A stretch of DNA of 64,000 bases from Chitinophagaceae bacterium (lineage in GTDB: Bacteria; Bacteroidota; Bacteroidia; Chitinophagales; Chitinophagaceae): NCBI GenBank assembly GCA_016719165.1, contig JADKAJ010000001.1, positions 248,001 through 312,000 on the forward strand, given 5' to 3'. Shown here one piece after another: positions 53,090-63,316 of this stretch. Made by a program: the position numbers and the translations under genes. Every line of letters starts with the position of its first letter. The stretch's first letter is position 1. The notes below the pieces were generated by a model. That model worked only from the letters and a program-made list of their open reading frames with translations. It searched no databases and was not told the origin of the DNA.

Positions 53090-54754
53090 ATGAATGCATC
53101 TGTTGATATTTGGCGGGTACTGGCGGGGGTAGCTATCTTTCTGCTGGGTGTCAGGTTCCTGGAAGAGTCGCTTCAGCGACTGGCTGGCCGGCGGTTTAAA
53201 TTGTTTTTAAAAAAGCAAACATCCAGCAAAATAAAAGCAATTGGGGGAGGAGCGTTAGTAACCGGGGTGTTGCAAAGCAGTTCGGTAGTAAGCCTGATGG
53301 TATTGGCATTTGTAGGGGCAGGCATCATCACTATGAAAAATGCCCTGGCAGTAATATTGGGAGCCAACCTGGGCACTACAATCACTGGCTGGATTGTGGC
53401 ATTGGCAGGTTTTAATCTGAATATTGAGACTATTGCATTGCCGGTGGCGGGTATTGCCGGTTTGGGTTTTGCCATCTTCAATAAGCAAACCAAATGGTTT
53501 AACTGGAGCCGCTTCCTTTTTGGATTTAGTTTTTTGTTTGTCGGGCTGGGATATATGAAAACAGGTATTGAGGGTTTGGTAATGAGTGTGGACCTGCAGC
53601 AATATGCGGATGCACCACTGTTTGTATTTTTCTTAATCGGATTCCTCATTACCTCATTGATCCAGGCAAGTTCAGCCACCATGGCAATAACGCTAAGTGC
53701 TCTTTTTGCCGGTGCCGTTACGCTCAATGATGCAATAGCAATTATTCTCGGTTCTGAAATTGGTACAACCATTAAGTTATTTGTTGCCAGTATAAATGGA
53801 GCAGCGTCAAAACGAAGGGTTGCCCTGGGCTCTTTTTTATTTAATGCCATTACTGTATTATTGGTTTTCCTGTTTCTTTTCCCCCTGAGCAGACTGGTGA
53901 CAGAGGTGATAGGGATAAAGGATAATCTTATCGCATTGGTTTTCTTTCAAAGCATGGTAAATATTTTGGGGATCATTATCTTTTATCCTTTCCTTGATAT
54001 TTTTGGCCGCTTACTGGAGAAAAGCTTTAAAACGGATCAGGATGAAACTATGTTTATTCATAAGGCCGATCTGCGTGTCCCTTCGGCAGCACTGGTGGCC
54101 CTGGAGAACGAGAATCGCCACTTTTTATTTTCGGTACTTGATTTTACCTGGGGCTGTTTTGGCGAAAGAAACAGGCATCTTTCTGCTATGAACCTTCATA
54201 AAGATTTTCCGGAAAAGAACCTGTTTGACAAGTATGAGTACTTAAAATTTCTTCATGGTGAGATTCATGCTTATTATATCCAGTTGCAGAAAAATGTGGT
54301 GGATAAGGAAGATATTGAAAAGCTGGACAGGATGATTTCCTCTATCCGGAATACCATGTATGCAGCGAAAAGTATAAAAGATGCTATCCCGGATTTAGAA
54401 CAACTGAAGAATTCAGCGAATGATGTGAAGTACAACTTTTTTTGCCAAACCCGTGATTCAGTCAATGAGTTTTGTGAAAAAATCTATTACCTCCTGAAAG
54501 AAGGACCTGCCTTGCATTTTGAGAATATTACTGCGCTGTACCATTCTATTACAGGCAGTTATACCAATACGCTGAAACAGTTATATAAAGATAGTACGGC
54601 CGGCCACCTGAACGAAATAGAGATAACTACACTGCTGAATTTCAACCGGGAGATATTTACTGCATTTAAATCTTTTGTTTTCGGTGTCAAAGACAGTCTT
54701 TTTGATAAAGAGCAGTCAAAATATTTTGATGAACTACCCGGTTTTATCCGCTGA
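53090..54754 (+). CDS. Na/Pi cotransporter family protein with PhoU-like tail
   Basis: 554 residues. Two copies of the NptA-type repeat: TGVLQSSSVVSLM (first) and TSLIQASSATMAITL (second), each with the QxSS motif of the sodium/phosphate family. About eight to nine membrane helices lie before residue ~310. The C-terminal ~220 residues are helical and soluble (KLDRMISSIRNTMYAAKSIKD), resembling PhoU. It probably imports or exports phosphate with sodium. Single gene, not next to pst genes. Confidence 0.9.
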   Translation: MNASVDIWRVLAGVAIFLLGVRFLEESLQRLAGRRFKLFLKKQTSSKIKAIGGGALVTGVLQSSSVVSLMVLAFVGAGIITMKNALAVILGANLGTTITGWIVALAGFNLNIETIALPVAGIAGLGFAIFNKQTKWFNWSRFLFGFSFLFVGLGYMKTGIEGLVMSVDLQQYADAPLFVFFLIGFLITSLIQASSATMAITLSALFAGAVTLNDAIAIILGSEIGTTIKLFVASINGAASKRRVALGSFLFNAITVLLVFLFLFPLSRLVTEVIGIKDNLIALVFFQSMVNILGIIIFYPFLDIFGRLLEKSFKTDQDETMFIHKADLRVPSAALVALENENRHFLFSVLDFTWGCFGERNRHLSAMNLHKDFPEKNLFDKYEYLKFLHGEIHAYYIQLQKNVVDKEDIEKLDRMISSIRNTMYAAKSIKDAIPDLEQLKNSANDVKYNFFCQTRDSVNEFCEKIYYLLKEGPALHFENITALYHSITGSYTNTLKQLYKDSTAGHLNEIEITTLLNFNREIFTAFKSFVFGVKDSLFDKEQSKYFDELPGFIR

Positions 54755-54829
54755 TTTTCAATTGATATGTATCATATTCCGGGTTGATGCGGTTCATTTG
54801 TATTAAGCCTGTATTTTGCCAGATTTGTA

Positions 54830-56164
54830 GTGATGAAAAGGGTACTATTTTCCGTTGCCTGTTTACTTATTTATGCTTTTATCAATGAGCCAAAGTTTAC
54901 ACATTTTGCAAAAAGCGACAGAAGTGCTTTGTTTTCATCAAATAAAAAAGAGGATAAACTAGTTTACCCCTTGTTGGTAGATACGTTTTATATAATGAAT
55001 GAGGGCAAATTGTTCTGGTATAAAACTGACACTTCCGCTATTTCATTACGGGAACAATTAGTGGCAATCATTGATACCACGGGTTATTACGGACTTATTT
55101 CAAAAGCTTATCATGTTGCTGAATTGAAAAGCATTCTTCAGGAAAATTTTTCTGACAGTCTGTTATTGTATGAAGCAGACAGGATATATACTGATGCCGC
55201 TATTGCCGTTTTCAAAGATATTTACCAGGGATATAACATGAAACCCTGGGTTGGTTTTGACCAGGTTTCTGCCAAGTATGCAAAGGCTGATGATGAGTTT
55301 TTGCTGCAACTACTTTTGAATGCGACATCTTCAGTTAAGTTGAAAAATGCTGTAGCTATGCTGGAACCAGCAGATGCAGCGTATGCCTCTCTGAAGAAAG
55401 AGTTATACCGTCAAAAAGAAAGAAACAAAAAGGATTCTGTGGCCTCCCTGCTACTATCAATGAATTATTACCGGTGGATTCATCATTTTAAGTTTGACAG
55501 GTTTATTGTGGTTAATTTGGCTGCTGCCCGGTTGCAATACTATGAGGATGATAGCCTGCTGCTCCAAATGAAAACAGTTCTTGGAAAGTCATCCACTCCT
55601 ACACCAAGATTCGCCGCCTGGTGCGACCAGGTGATATTATATCCGTATTGGTATGTACCAAAAAGTATCATTTTCAATGAATACATGCCAATCCTGAAAA
55701 AGAATCCTTCCTGGCTGGATGCACATAATATGCAGGTGGTAGATGCTTCGGGTAAAGTACTTGATCACCACGGGTTAGACTGGTCTTCTTTTCATTCCGG
55801 TTATTTCCCATATAGTATCCGGCAATCTACCGGCTGCGATAATGCACTGGGCGTTATTAAGTTTAATATTAATACACCTTATGGGGTTTACCTGCATGAT
55901 ACAAATAATAAAACTGCTTTTTTTTCCGCTTCCCGTTATTACAGTCATGGATGTATCCGCCTGGAGGATCCAATCGGGCTCGGAAGCAGGCTTCTCGGGA
56001 ATAAGCTGGATACAACTTATTTACAATCCTGTTTTAAAAAGCAAAAACCCGTTTACCGGCAATTGGATAAGCCGGTTCCTGTTTTTGTAGTATACATGCG
56101 GGCACAAACTGATACTAAAGGCAAGGTTGTTTATTTCAGGGATGTGTATCGACTCATGAAGTAA
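54830..56164 (+). CDS. L,D-transpeptidase (YkuD/YcbB-like)
   Basis: 444 residues with an N-terminal membrane or signal segment (RVLFSVACLLIYAFI). A helical YcbB-like region (residues ~60-240) is followed by the YkuD catalytic domain. The active site is LHDTN followed by S372-H-G-C375-IRLED, the conserved HxGCxR pattern with the nucleophile Cys375. It makes 3-3 cross-links or attaches proteins to peptidoglycan in the periplasm. Together with NamZ at 41985, it is one of the cell-wall genes of this window. Confidence 0.9.
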   Translation: MMKRVLFSVACLLIYAFINEPKFTHFAKSDRSALFSSNKKEDKLVYPLLVDTFYIMNEGKLFWYKTDTSAISLREQLVAIIDTTGYYGLISKAYHVAELKSILQENFSDSLLLYEADRIYTDAAIAVFKDIYQGYNMKPWVGFDQVSAKYAKADDEFLLQLLLNATSSVKLKNAVAMLEPADAAYASLKKELYRQKERNKKDSVASLLLSMNYYRWIHHFKFDRFIVVNLAAARLQYYEDDSLLLQMKTVLGKSSTPTPRFAAWCDQVILYPYWYVPKSIIFNEYMPILKKNPSWLDAHNMQVVDASGKVLDHHGLDWSSFHSGYFPYSIRQSTGCDNALGVIKFNINTPYGVYLHDTNNKTAFFSASRYYSHGCIRLEDPIGLGSRLLGNKLDTTYLQSCFKKQKPVYRQLDKPVPVFVVYMRAQTDTKGKVVYFRDVYRLMK

Positions 56165-56275
56165 GGGTTGCCAGATGAGTAGTATCATCTGTTTATATGA
56201 GGCCAATTCTTTTTATGAGGTTGTAAGTAATAGATATTTGGTTAGTGATTATTCTGAATACTTAAATTTAATAAT

Positions 56276-56758
56276 ATGAAAAAAGTTAAGCCGCCTGAAA
56301 AAAAAGCCGGGGTCTGGCTTGATCAGGAAACTGCATTTATTGTTCATTTAATCGGGGATGAAGAACCAGTGGTGGAAAGATTAAAATCCGGTGTAGAATC
56401 CAGGATACGTATTCCGGGAGAAGTAAAAGTGTCTGCCCGGTTTGGACAATCTTTTCTGGATGACAAGGAAAAAAAACAGCATCGTCAAAGAAATCAGCGG
56501 GAAAAGTTTTTCAAAAGCATCATTAAAATGATTCATGATGTTGATTATATCTACCTTTTTGGTCCGGGAAAAGCGAAGGAAGGGTTGAATAATGCGCTTG
56601 AAAAAGACCACAGTTTTAAAGGTAAATTAGTTGCCATTGATACTACTGATAAGCTACCCCGTAAGCAGGTGCTTCTGAAATCCATAAACTATTTCAGCGA
56701 TGATGCTTTTAAATTGTACAAGAAAGATCTGCAAAAGAAACAAAAGGCTATGAGCTGA
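56276..56758 (+). CDS. Small protein resembling a bacterial eRF1-like (baeRF) domain
   Basis: 160 residues, soluble and basic. The N-terminal half (KKAGVWLDQETAFIVHL) is a beta-rich segment, followed by a charged helix (EKKQHRQRNQREKFFKSII). The C-terminal half has DYIYLFGPGKAKEGLNNAL, close to the GPGxAK element of domain 3 of archaeal and eukaryotic release factors. Similar proteins are grouped as baeRF families with a presumed role at stalled ribosomes. The full GGQ peptidyl-hydrolase loop is absent. The assignment is from motif shape alone. Confidence 0.6.
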   Translation: MKKVKPPEKKAGVWLDQETAFIVHLIGDEEPVVERLKSGVESRIRIPGEVKVSARFGQSFLDDKEKKQHRQRNQREKFFKSIIKMIHDVDYIYLFGPGKAKEGLNNALEKDHSFKGKLVAIDTTDKLPRKQVLLKSINYFSDDAFKLYKKDLQKKQKAMS

Positions 56759-56763
56759 CAAAG

Positions 56764-56796
56764 AAAAGACCGGCTTTATACCGGTCTTTTCTTTGT
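56764..56796 (+). terminator. Rho-independent terminator
   Basis: A 10-bp perfect stem (AAAAGACCGG, 56764-56773, with CCGGTCTTTT, 56781-56790) and a 7-nt loop, ending in a T-rich tail. It starts 6 bp after the stop of the baeRF-like gene. Confidence 0.8.
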
Positions 56797-56876
56797 CTAT
56801 TAGTAACAATTATTACCCCAGTGAAATTATCTTTTTTTACTATAATAATTGTTCGACATTCATTAAATAAAGCAGT

Positions 56877-56884
56877 TAAATTTG
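56877..56884 (+). promoter_or_regulatory. -7 box (TAAATTTG) for the FAD/Fe-S oxidoreductase gene
   Basis: Exact TAnnTTTG, 24 bp before the ATG at 56909. TTCGAC at 56852-56857 lies 19 bp upstream and may stand in for the -33 element. Confidence 0.5.
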
Positions 56885-56908
56885 GCTATCCATTAATGCA
56901 TTTGAAAT

Positions 56909-59833
56909 ATGGAAAATCAGTTAGCTCAGTTGGAAAATGATTTCGATGGGCTTTTATTTTTTAATGGTACGGCAATACACCAGGCTCAATTATTAGCCTA
57001 CTCAACTGATGCATCCGTTTACCAGGAAAAACCACTGGCTGTAGCAATACCTGCTACCATTGCAGATATACAAAAACTGATCAGGTTTGCGAATCAACAG
57101 AAGGTTACGCTGATACCGAGGGCTGCGGGGACTTCACTTGCAGGACAAGTGGTGGGAAATGGAATTGTTGTTGATATCTCCAAATACTTTACCCGGATAA
57201 TAGAAGTAAATGTAAAAGATAAATGGGTTCGTGTGCAGCCCGGAGTGATACGGGATGATTTAAACCATTATTTGAAATCATTTGGTTTGATGTTTGGGCC
57301 TGAGACATCCACTGCCAGCCGGGCAATGATCGGAGGCATGCTGGGTAATAATTCCTGTGGGCTGCATAGTATTGTATGGGGTTCGGTAAGAGACCATGTA
57401 CGGGAAGTAAAAGCTTTGTTAAGTGACGGGTCCGAAGTGGTTTTTGGAACTGAAGATGTACTGCCGAAGCAAGAAACTTCATCTCTTAAAGAAAAAATAT
57501 ACAGCGACCTGTATAGGCTATTGTCGGACGGGGTCAATCAGGATCTTATCCGGAATAATTTTCCAAAATCAACTGTACACAGAAGAAATACAGGTTATGC
57601 ATTAGATAGTATGCTTGCCATGCAACCATTTAAGGAAGATGGAGAAACGTTTAATATATGCAAACTACTGGCTGGATCAGAAGGAACACTGGCTTTTATT
57701 ACTGAGATCAAACTGGGTCTTATAGACCTGCCGCCCAAAGAAACGGCAGTTGTTTGTATTCATTGTCATTCCATCATCGAATCGTTAAGGGCTAATATTG
57801 TAGCACTGCAGCATGATCCGATGGCATCTGAACTGGTGGATAAGTATATTATGGACTTTACTATCCATCACCCGGAATACAGTAAGAATCGTTTCTTTAT
57901 TGAAGGTGACCCTGCTGCACTTCTAATGGTAGAATTTATGGACGATGATGCAGGTAGGGTGCAACAAAAAGCAAAACAATTGATAGAGGCATTAGAAAAA
58001 GAAGGATTGGGCTATGCCTATCCTGTTTTATATAATGAGCAAACCAAATTTGCCTGGGATGTGAGGAAAGCCGGGCTGGGTCTGTTACGGAACCTGAAAG
58101 GAGATACGCAGCCTGTCAACCTGATCGAGGATTGTGCTGTTAGTACGGATGAGTTACCAGATTATATAGCCGATCTCCAGAAAGTATTGGAAAAGCATAA
58201 GGTTAATGCATCCTATTATGCACATGCCGGTGCCGGGGAAGTGCATGTGGAACCCATGGTCAATCTAAAATCCGAAGAGGGTTTGAAAACGTTCAGGAAT
58301 ATCCTGTCAGATACTGTTGAACTGATAAAAAAATACAAAGGCTCATTGTCAGGTGAACATGGAGATGGAAGATTACGGGGTGAATATATTTCAACCGTTA
58401 TCGGGGAAGAGACCTACCAGTTGTTTCAGCAGGTAAAAAATATTTTTGATCCCCATAATATTTTTAATGCCGGAAAGATCACAGCTACACCTGCCATGGA
58501 TACCCATTTGAGGGTACAACAAAAACCGATCAAAAAAAATATCAAAACAACATTTGATTTTTCCGGGGAGGATGGAATATTGAGACTGGCAGAAAAATGT
58601 TCCGGGTCGGGAGATTGCCGGAAAATGCCAATATCCGGGGGAACCATGTGCCCGAGTTATATGGCAACGAGACTGGAGAAAGATACTACCAGGGCAAGGG
58701 CAAATTTGCTTCGGCAATTTTTGAGCAACGAAGTGGATGACCAGCCATTCAATCACAAAGAGATCAAGGAGATTATGGATCTGTGCCTGAGTTGTAAGGG
58801 CTGTAAAACAGAATGCCCTTCCGGTGTTGATGTGGCTAAAATGAAAGCTGAGTTCCTCCAACAGTATTATGATAAGAATGGTATTCCTTTCCGTGCCAGG
58901 CTGATTGCGAATTTCAGCAGGCAGATGAAACTGGTTTCAAAATTTCCCGGTCTTTTTAATTGGTTTTATAGTGTTGATTTATTCCGGAAAATTGCCCACA
59001 CTCTCGTTGGTTTTCATCCTGAGAGGTCCATGCCCAAACTGGCAAAACAAACTTTATTAAACTGGTTTCGTAAACGTAATGTGGATGCTGCCACTTCCAA
59101 AAGGAAATTGTATTTCTTTTGCGATGAATTTACCAATTACAATGATGTGGAGATTGGTAAGAAAGGTATTTTGTTGCTGGAAGCATTGGGTTATGAAGTG
59201 ATCATTCCAAAACATATTGAAAGTGGCCGGACCTATTTATCAAAGGGGCTGGTTAAAAAAGCTGCTGGCATAGCCAATCAGAATATTCAGTTATTGGCTG
59301 GTCTTGTAATGAAAGAAGCTCCTTTGATTGGGATTGAACCTTCAGCTATACTCACATTCAGAGATGAGTATATTGATCTGGCGGCTAAAGAAAATTATCA
59401 GAAGGCAAAAGAACTTGCTGCTAATTCATATACGATTGAAGAGTTTTTAACCATGCAATTGGAAGCGGGTATGATTGACCGGTCTCTGTTTACCACTGCG
59501 TCAGGGAAGATATTGATACACGGACATTGTTACCAGAAATCATTATCCTCTCAAAAATTTATTAGCAGTTGTCTTGAAATCCCTGCTAATTACAAAACAA
59601 GTTTAATTCCTTCAGGCTGCTGTGGCATGGCTGGCGGATTTGGCTACGAAAAAGAACATTTTACTGTTTCACAACAGGTTGGAGAATTGGTATTGTTTCC
59701 AGCCGTGCGGGCTGCCGGAGTCGATGAAATAATAGTTGCATCCGGAACGTCCTGCAGACACCAGGTAAAAGATGGAACAGGAAAAAAAGCATTTCACCCG
59801 GTTGAAGTTTTATATGATGCTTTAATCAAATGA
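56909..59833 (+). CDS. Fused FAD-binding and Fe-S oxidoreductase (GlcD-GlcF / D-lactate dehydrogenase type)
   Basis: 974 residues. Residues ~1-520 are a GlcD-like FAD domain: RAAGTSLAGQVVGNG (FAD), GGMLGNNSCG, AGSEGTLAFITE and, at its end, GEHGDGRLRGEY with the catalytic His. Then two Fe-S sets (CSGSGDCRKM...MCPSY near 570-590, and CLSCKGCKTECPSG near 632), and a GlcF-like C-terminal domain with GHCYQKS and SGCCGMAGGFG. It oxidises a 2-hydroxy acid, such as D-lactate or glycolate, and passes electrons to the membrane chain. Single gene. Confidence 0.9.
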   Translation: MENQLAQLENDFDGLLFFNGTAIHQAQLLAYSTDASVYQEKPLAVAIPATIADIQKLIRFANQQKVTLIPRAAGTSLAGQVVGNGIVVDISKYFTRIIEVNVKDKWVRVQPGVIRDDLNHYLKSFGLMFGPETSTASRAMIGGMLGNNSCGLHSIVWGSVRDHVREVKALLSDGSEVVFGTEDVLPKQETSSLKEKIYSDLYRLLSDGVNQDLIRNNFPKSTVHRRNTGYALDSMLAMQPFKEDGETFNICKLLAGSEGTLAFITEIKLGLIDLPPKETAVVCIHCHSIIESLRANIVALQHDPMASELVDKYIMDFTIHHPEYSKNRFFIEGDPAALLMVEFMDDDAGRVQQKAKQLIEALEKEGLGYAYPVLYNEQTKFAWDVRKAGLGLLRNLKGDTQPVNLIEDCAVSTDELPDYIADLQKVLEKHKVNASYYAHAGAGEVHVEPMVNLKSEEGLKTFRNILSDTVELIKKYKGSLSGEHGDGRLRGEYISTVIGEETYQLFQQVKNIFDPHNIFNAGKITATPAMDTHLRVQQKPIKKNIKTTFDFSGEDGILRLAEKCSGSGDCRKMPISGGTMCPSYMATRLEKDTTRARANLLRQFLSNEVDDQPFNHKEIKEIMDLCLSCKGCKTECPSGVDVAKMKAEFLQQYYDKNGIPFRARLIANFSRQMKLVSKFPGLFNWFYSVDLFRKIAHTLVGFHPERSMPKLAKQTLLNWFRKRNVDAATSKRKLYFFCDEFTNYNDVEIGKKGILLLEALGYEVIIPKHIESGRTYLSKGLVKKAAGIANQNIQLLAGLVMKEAPLIGIEPSAILTFRDEYIDLAAKENYQKAKELAANSYTIEEFLTMQLEAGMIDRSLFTTASGKILIHGHCYQKSLSSQKFISSCLEIPANYKTSLIPSGCCGMAGGFGYEKEHFTVSQQVGELVLFPAVRAAGVDEIIVASGTSCRHQVKDGTGKKAFHPVEVLYDALIK

Positions 59834-59879
59834 AGTTTATTCATTTCAAATTGTGTGATCAGAAATATAAAATTTAAAT

Positions 59880-59912
59880 AAAAAGCCTTCCCGGATAAAA
59901 GGAAGGCTTTTT
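59880..59912. terminator. Bidirectional terminator between convergent genes
   Basis: A 12-bp perfect stem (59880-59891 with 59901-59912), with A-run before and T-run after, so it can act on both strands. It separates the oxidoreductase (plus) from the protease (minus). Confidence 0.85.
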
Positions 59913-59933
59913 ATTATTTGGTTTAAACTATAC

Positions 59934-62900
59934 TTATTGTTTTACAATCTTCATCATACTTTCTGTACCGTTATTCATCACTTTGATCACATATATTCCT
60001 GGTGATAATGATGACAGATCCAGCTGTGTATTCATTTGTCCGCTGCTTCTCTGTTGCATCAGCTTTCCATAAATATCAAAAACCCTGATATCAGCCATTC
60101 CCTGTATTTCCGGTATTGAAATAGTGACAGTTCTGTTTACCGGGTTGGGGAATACACTAACTAATTTGCCGGTAATCAATCCCTCTTCACGGGAAGCAGT
60201 ACCCAAATTAACTCTGAGTGTATAGCAGTTCGTAGCATTCCATTGGCTACTACTACTTGGGTAAACCCGTGCATAATAGGTGCCTGCAGTAACAGTCCTG
60301 TTAATCGTTTCATTAGTGGTACCGCTGTTGCTGGATGTTTGCAAAGTGCTTCCGCTGCTGTTCAATAACCGTAAATGATAATTGGCAGGCAGGGTGGTTA
60401 AGGTCATTGTAATAGTACCACCCGTAGTAATGACAAATTTGTAATAATCATTATCACCGCTTGGGTTGACCAATCCTTTAATATCAGTATTGAACGGAAT
60501 AGTGGCAGCACCGCCTCTTGTTCCGTTGGTTGAAATATCATATGTACCCGGACAAACCGGTGCTGCGGATGTTGTAAACTGCGCCTGGCTGTAGTCACTG
60601 CTGCCTGAAGCACAATTTGCTCTAACTCTCCAGTCATAAGTTGTGGATGCTGATAATCCGCTAATAGCTTGTGATGTAGAAGTAGTTGCACTGGCAGCTG
60701 TTGTCCAGGTGGATACTGCTGTTGTTTTATACTCTACTGTATAATTATTGGCTCCGGAAACTGCAGTCCATCCCACTGTAGCTGATGAAGCAGTGATGGC
60801 AGATGAGGTTAACCCGGCAGGAGCATTACAAGGAGCAGTTGTGGTAAACTGTGCCTGTACATAATTACCACTTCCTGCATCGCAGGTGGCTCTCACTCTC
60901 CAATCATAGGTTGTTCCCAATGTTAACCCTGATAGATCCGCAGACAGGTTAGCAGTGGCCGTAGCAGCATTGATCCAGGTGCCAGAAGATGCAGCTTTAT
61001 AATCCACATCGTAAGAAAGCGCCCCGCTTACAGCTGTCCAGCTAATGGTTGCAGTTGTATTGGTGATCGCTGATGAAGTCAATCCTGTCGGATCACCACA
61101 GGCTGCAGGAGCACTGATAGTGAAATTAGTATTGGAGATATCAAAGAAAATATTTCCAACAGCCTCTACTTTTATTCTTGCAGTAGCAGTGGGTGTATTG
61201 GGGATTGACACCACTTCTGAACCATCATTGGCGGTACTGGCCACTAATGTTGAAAAGGTATAACCACCATCAACAGATATTGAAATTTTTACATTGGCAC
61301 AACTTACAGGTGCTACATTGGTAGAGTTTACACTCCATGTAACAGTTTGTGCTGAATTAGCTGCCCAGCTAACCGCTGTATTAGGAGCAGTAACAGCAAA
61401 CGGCCCGGCAGTTCCATTAATGGTAAGCACCATATCATCACTTTTGTTATTGCCGGCTCCCGGGTGATTATCCCTTACCGTAAACCTGAAATTCAATGTC
61501 CTGGCAACAGAAGGTAATACTTCCCATTTGTTAGAATTTGTACCACTCAGTATGGAATTGATCGCAGGAAAAGTGCGGCTGACTGATGTAACTGGCAGGT
61601 AAGACCTGAACTGCGGTCCTGCTGTTGCAGTTGCACTGGGTACCGTTGAAGATCCTGTTGCCCTTGGGTTATTTTGTTCCCAGCAATAAGTAAGTACATC
61701 TCCCGCATCTGCGTCACTGCCGGTACCTGAAAGTACAAAAGGAGTTGACCTCGGAATAACATAATCCACACCGGCATTGGCTGTGGGAGTTGCATTACCT
61801 GTTACAGTAGAAACGGCACAGGTTCCGTTGGCTGATTTTATATAATCAGTAACCTGCTGAATGGTAATGGCATGAAAATAATCATCATTATGCGACTGCA
61901 CATCAGTAGTGGCGCCGGTTATACCTGCATAACTCATAATAGTGGAACCACTACCTGGCTCCACCTGTGCTATTGTTCCCTCGTTTGCATGCGTAAAAGT
62001 GTGATTGCCGCCAAACTGGTGCCCTAATTCATGCGTCAGGTAGTCAACAACAAAATAATCACTTGAGAGATCAATATAAGATGTCCATCCGCTTCCTTTA
62101 TTGGTTTTACAAACACAGCCGATACAACCAGCATTACCATTATTGGTAGGGCCGCGGTGAACAAGGTGGCCAACATCATAGTTTGCACTGCCAATTACAT
62201 TGGTACAGGTGGTTTGTGTCTGTGTATTCCAGCTGCTGGATGTTGTGCCAATTGGGTCTGTGGCAGCGTTGAGATAAATAACGGCGTCATTATTGGCAAT
62301 CAGTAACAGGCGAACGCCGAAATCTCTTTCATATATTCCATTCACCCTTGTCATTTTATCATTCATCGCTGCTAATACTTTTGCTTTGCGTTCCGCATCG
62401 GTGGTTTCAGTACCATTCAGCCAATATTGTGAAAATTCACCACTGGCAACCAATGCAAGCCGGTAAGTCCTCAGCCTTCCGTCATCGGCATTTCTAAGTG
62501 TACTCGCCGGGGTATCGGCCACTTCAGCTATCGCATTCATAGTTTCACAGGTAAATGGCTGCCTGTAGTTGGATACATCAGTTCTTGAAACTACCAGGTA
62601 ATAATTATCTGATAGCGGATCAATATAGATGGTAGGTCTCGAAGCAGAAAGTATCATAGCACTAACTCCCTGAGGAGATACACTGAACCGTATTGTTACA
62701 GAAGGGTCCGTAACTGAAACACCGGCATACGATCTGATACCGGGATACCTGGCTGCCAATAAAGGATCCATCACAGGGGCATCTACAACCCTGAAGTTTT
62801 CTATCCTGCCTTCCGCATTCGGAATGCCGATAACAGAAGTGGATTGGCTGGCAGGGATAGATTTCTCTGATGGAGCAAGCCCGGTTGCTGTTGCAAAAGC

Positions 62901-63062
62901 AGATTCATTTAACTGAAATATTTTGTAGGCGGCAGGTTTTTGACGTTCAGTAAATAAATCTTTACCGATCGCTGATTCTTCTGCCGGTTGCCAGAAATTT
63001 TGTTGTGCCGTAACAAAGTAATGACACAACAGTAAAGTTGCACTAAGTAAAAGGTTTCTCAT
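59934..63062 (-). CDS. Secreted M12B-like (reprolysin) metalloprotease with FN3, PPC and type IX sorting domains
   Basis: 1042 residues from ATG 63062, which gives a clean signal peptide (MRNLLLSATLLLCHYFVTAQ); the upstream ATG adds 15 unlikely residues. Order: propeptide-like region to ~180; protease domain with HELGHQFGGNH near 344 (zinc motif HExxHxxxxxH) and Met-turn TIMSYAG; a PKD-like region; two FN3 repeats of ~92 residues (TTYDWRVRA in each); a PPC-type domain (NDYYKFVITTGG); and a C-terminal type A sorting domain (VFPNPVNRTVTISI...GIYVIKVMNNG). So it is exported by the type IX system and cell-attached or released. Confidence 0.92.
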   Translation of the reverse strand: MRNLLLSATLLLCHYFVTAQQNFWQPAEESAIGKDLFTERQKPAAYKIFQLNESAFATATGLAPSEKSIPASQSTSVIGIPNAEGRIENFRVVDAPVMDPLLAARYPGIRSYAGVSVTDPSVTIRFSVSPQGVSAMILSASRPTIYIDPLSDNYYLVVSRTDVSNYRQPFTCETMNAIAEVADTPASTLRNADDGRLRTYRLALVASGEFSQYWLNGTETTDAERKAKVLAAMNDKMTRVNGIYERDFGVRLLLIANNDAVIYLNAATDPIGTTSSSWNTQTQTTCTNVIGSANYDVGHLVHRGPTNNGNAGCIGCVCKTNKGSGWTSYIDLSSDYFVVDYLTHELGHQFGGNHTFTHANEGTIAQVEPGSGSTIMSYAGITGATTDVQSHNDDYFHAITIQQVTDYIKSANGTCAVSTVTGNATPTANAGVDYVIPRSTPFVLSGTGSDADAGDVLTYCWEQNNPRATGSSTVPSATATAGPQFRSYLPVTSVSRTFPAINSILSGTNSNKWEVLPSVARTLNFRFTVRDNHPGAGNNKSDDMVLTINGTAGPFAVTAPNTAVSWAANSAQTVTWSVNSTNVAPVSCANVKISISVDGGYTFSTLVASTANDGSEVVSIPNTPTATARIKVEAVGNIFFDISNTNFTISAPAACGDPTGLTSSAITNTTATISWTAVSGALSYDVDYKAASSGTWINAATATANLSADLSGLTLGTTYDWRVRATCDAGSGNYVQAQFTTTAPCNAPAGLTSSAITASSATVGWTAVSGANNYTVEYKTTAVSTWTTAASATTSTSQAISGLSASTTYDWRVRANCASGSSDYSQAQFTTSAAPVCPGTYDISTNGTRGGAATIPFNTDIKGLVNPSGDNDYYKFVITTGGTITMTLTTLPANYHLRLLNSSGSTLQTSSNSGTTNETINRTVTAGTYYARVYPSSSSQWNATNCYTLRVNLGTASREEGLITGKLVSVFPNPVNRTVTISIPEIQGMADIRVFDIYGKLMQQRSSGQMNTQLDLSSLSPGIYVIKVMNNGTESMMKIVKQ

Positions 63063-63286
63063 AAAAGAGAGTTTTGGGTTTAGTAAAACATATTTATTAA
63101 AACCCAATTTAATTTTTAATTACTATAACGCACAAATGATTTTAATCCGGGAAAGATGATTGTGAATAAATAACCGGCAGGTTTAAAAAGCACGGCTGCA
63201 ATCTTTGAAAAAAAAATAAGTTTAAACCCTTATGCCTGACCCCGGTTGGTTTGAAATTTTCAAGATTGGTTAAACAACAGAAAAAG

Positions 63287-63314
63287 AAAACCCCGACAAT
63301 TTTGTCGGGGTTTT
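63287..63314. terminator. Terminator after tRNA-Leu
   Basis: CCCCGACAA (63291-63299) and TTGTCGGGG (63302-63310) with flanking A4/T4 form a strong stem with a tight loop; the A/T flanks give T-runs on both strands. On the minus strand it lies directly after the tRNA gene. Confidence 0.75.
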
Positions 63315-63316
63315 TG

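Noticed and set aside
53173..53850. 225-codon minus-strand ORF opposite the Na/Pi cotransporter
   Set aside because: Antisense to a gene with clear QSSS motifs and membrane helices; composition is typical of a shadow frame.
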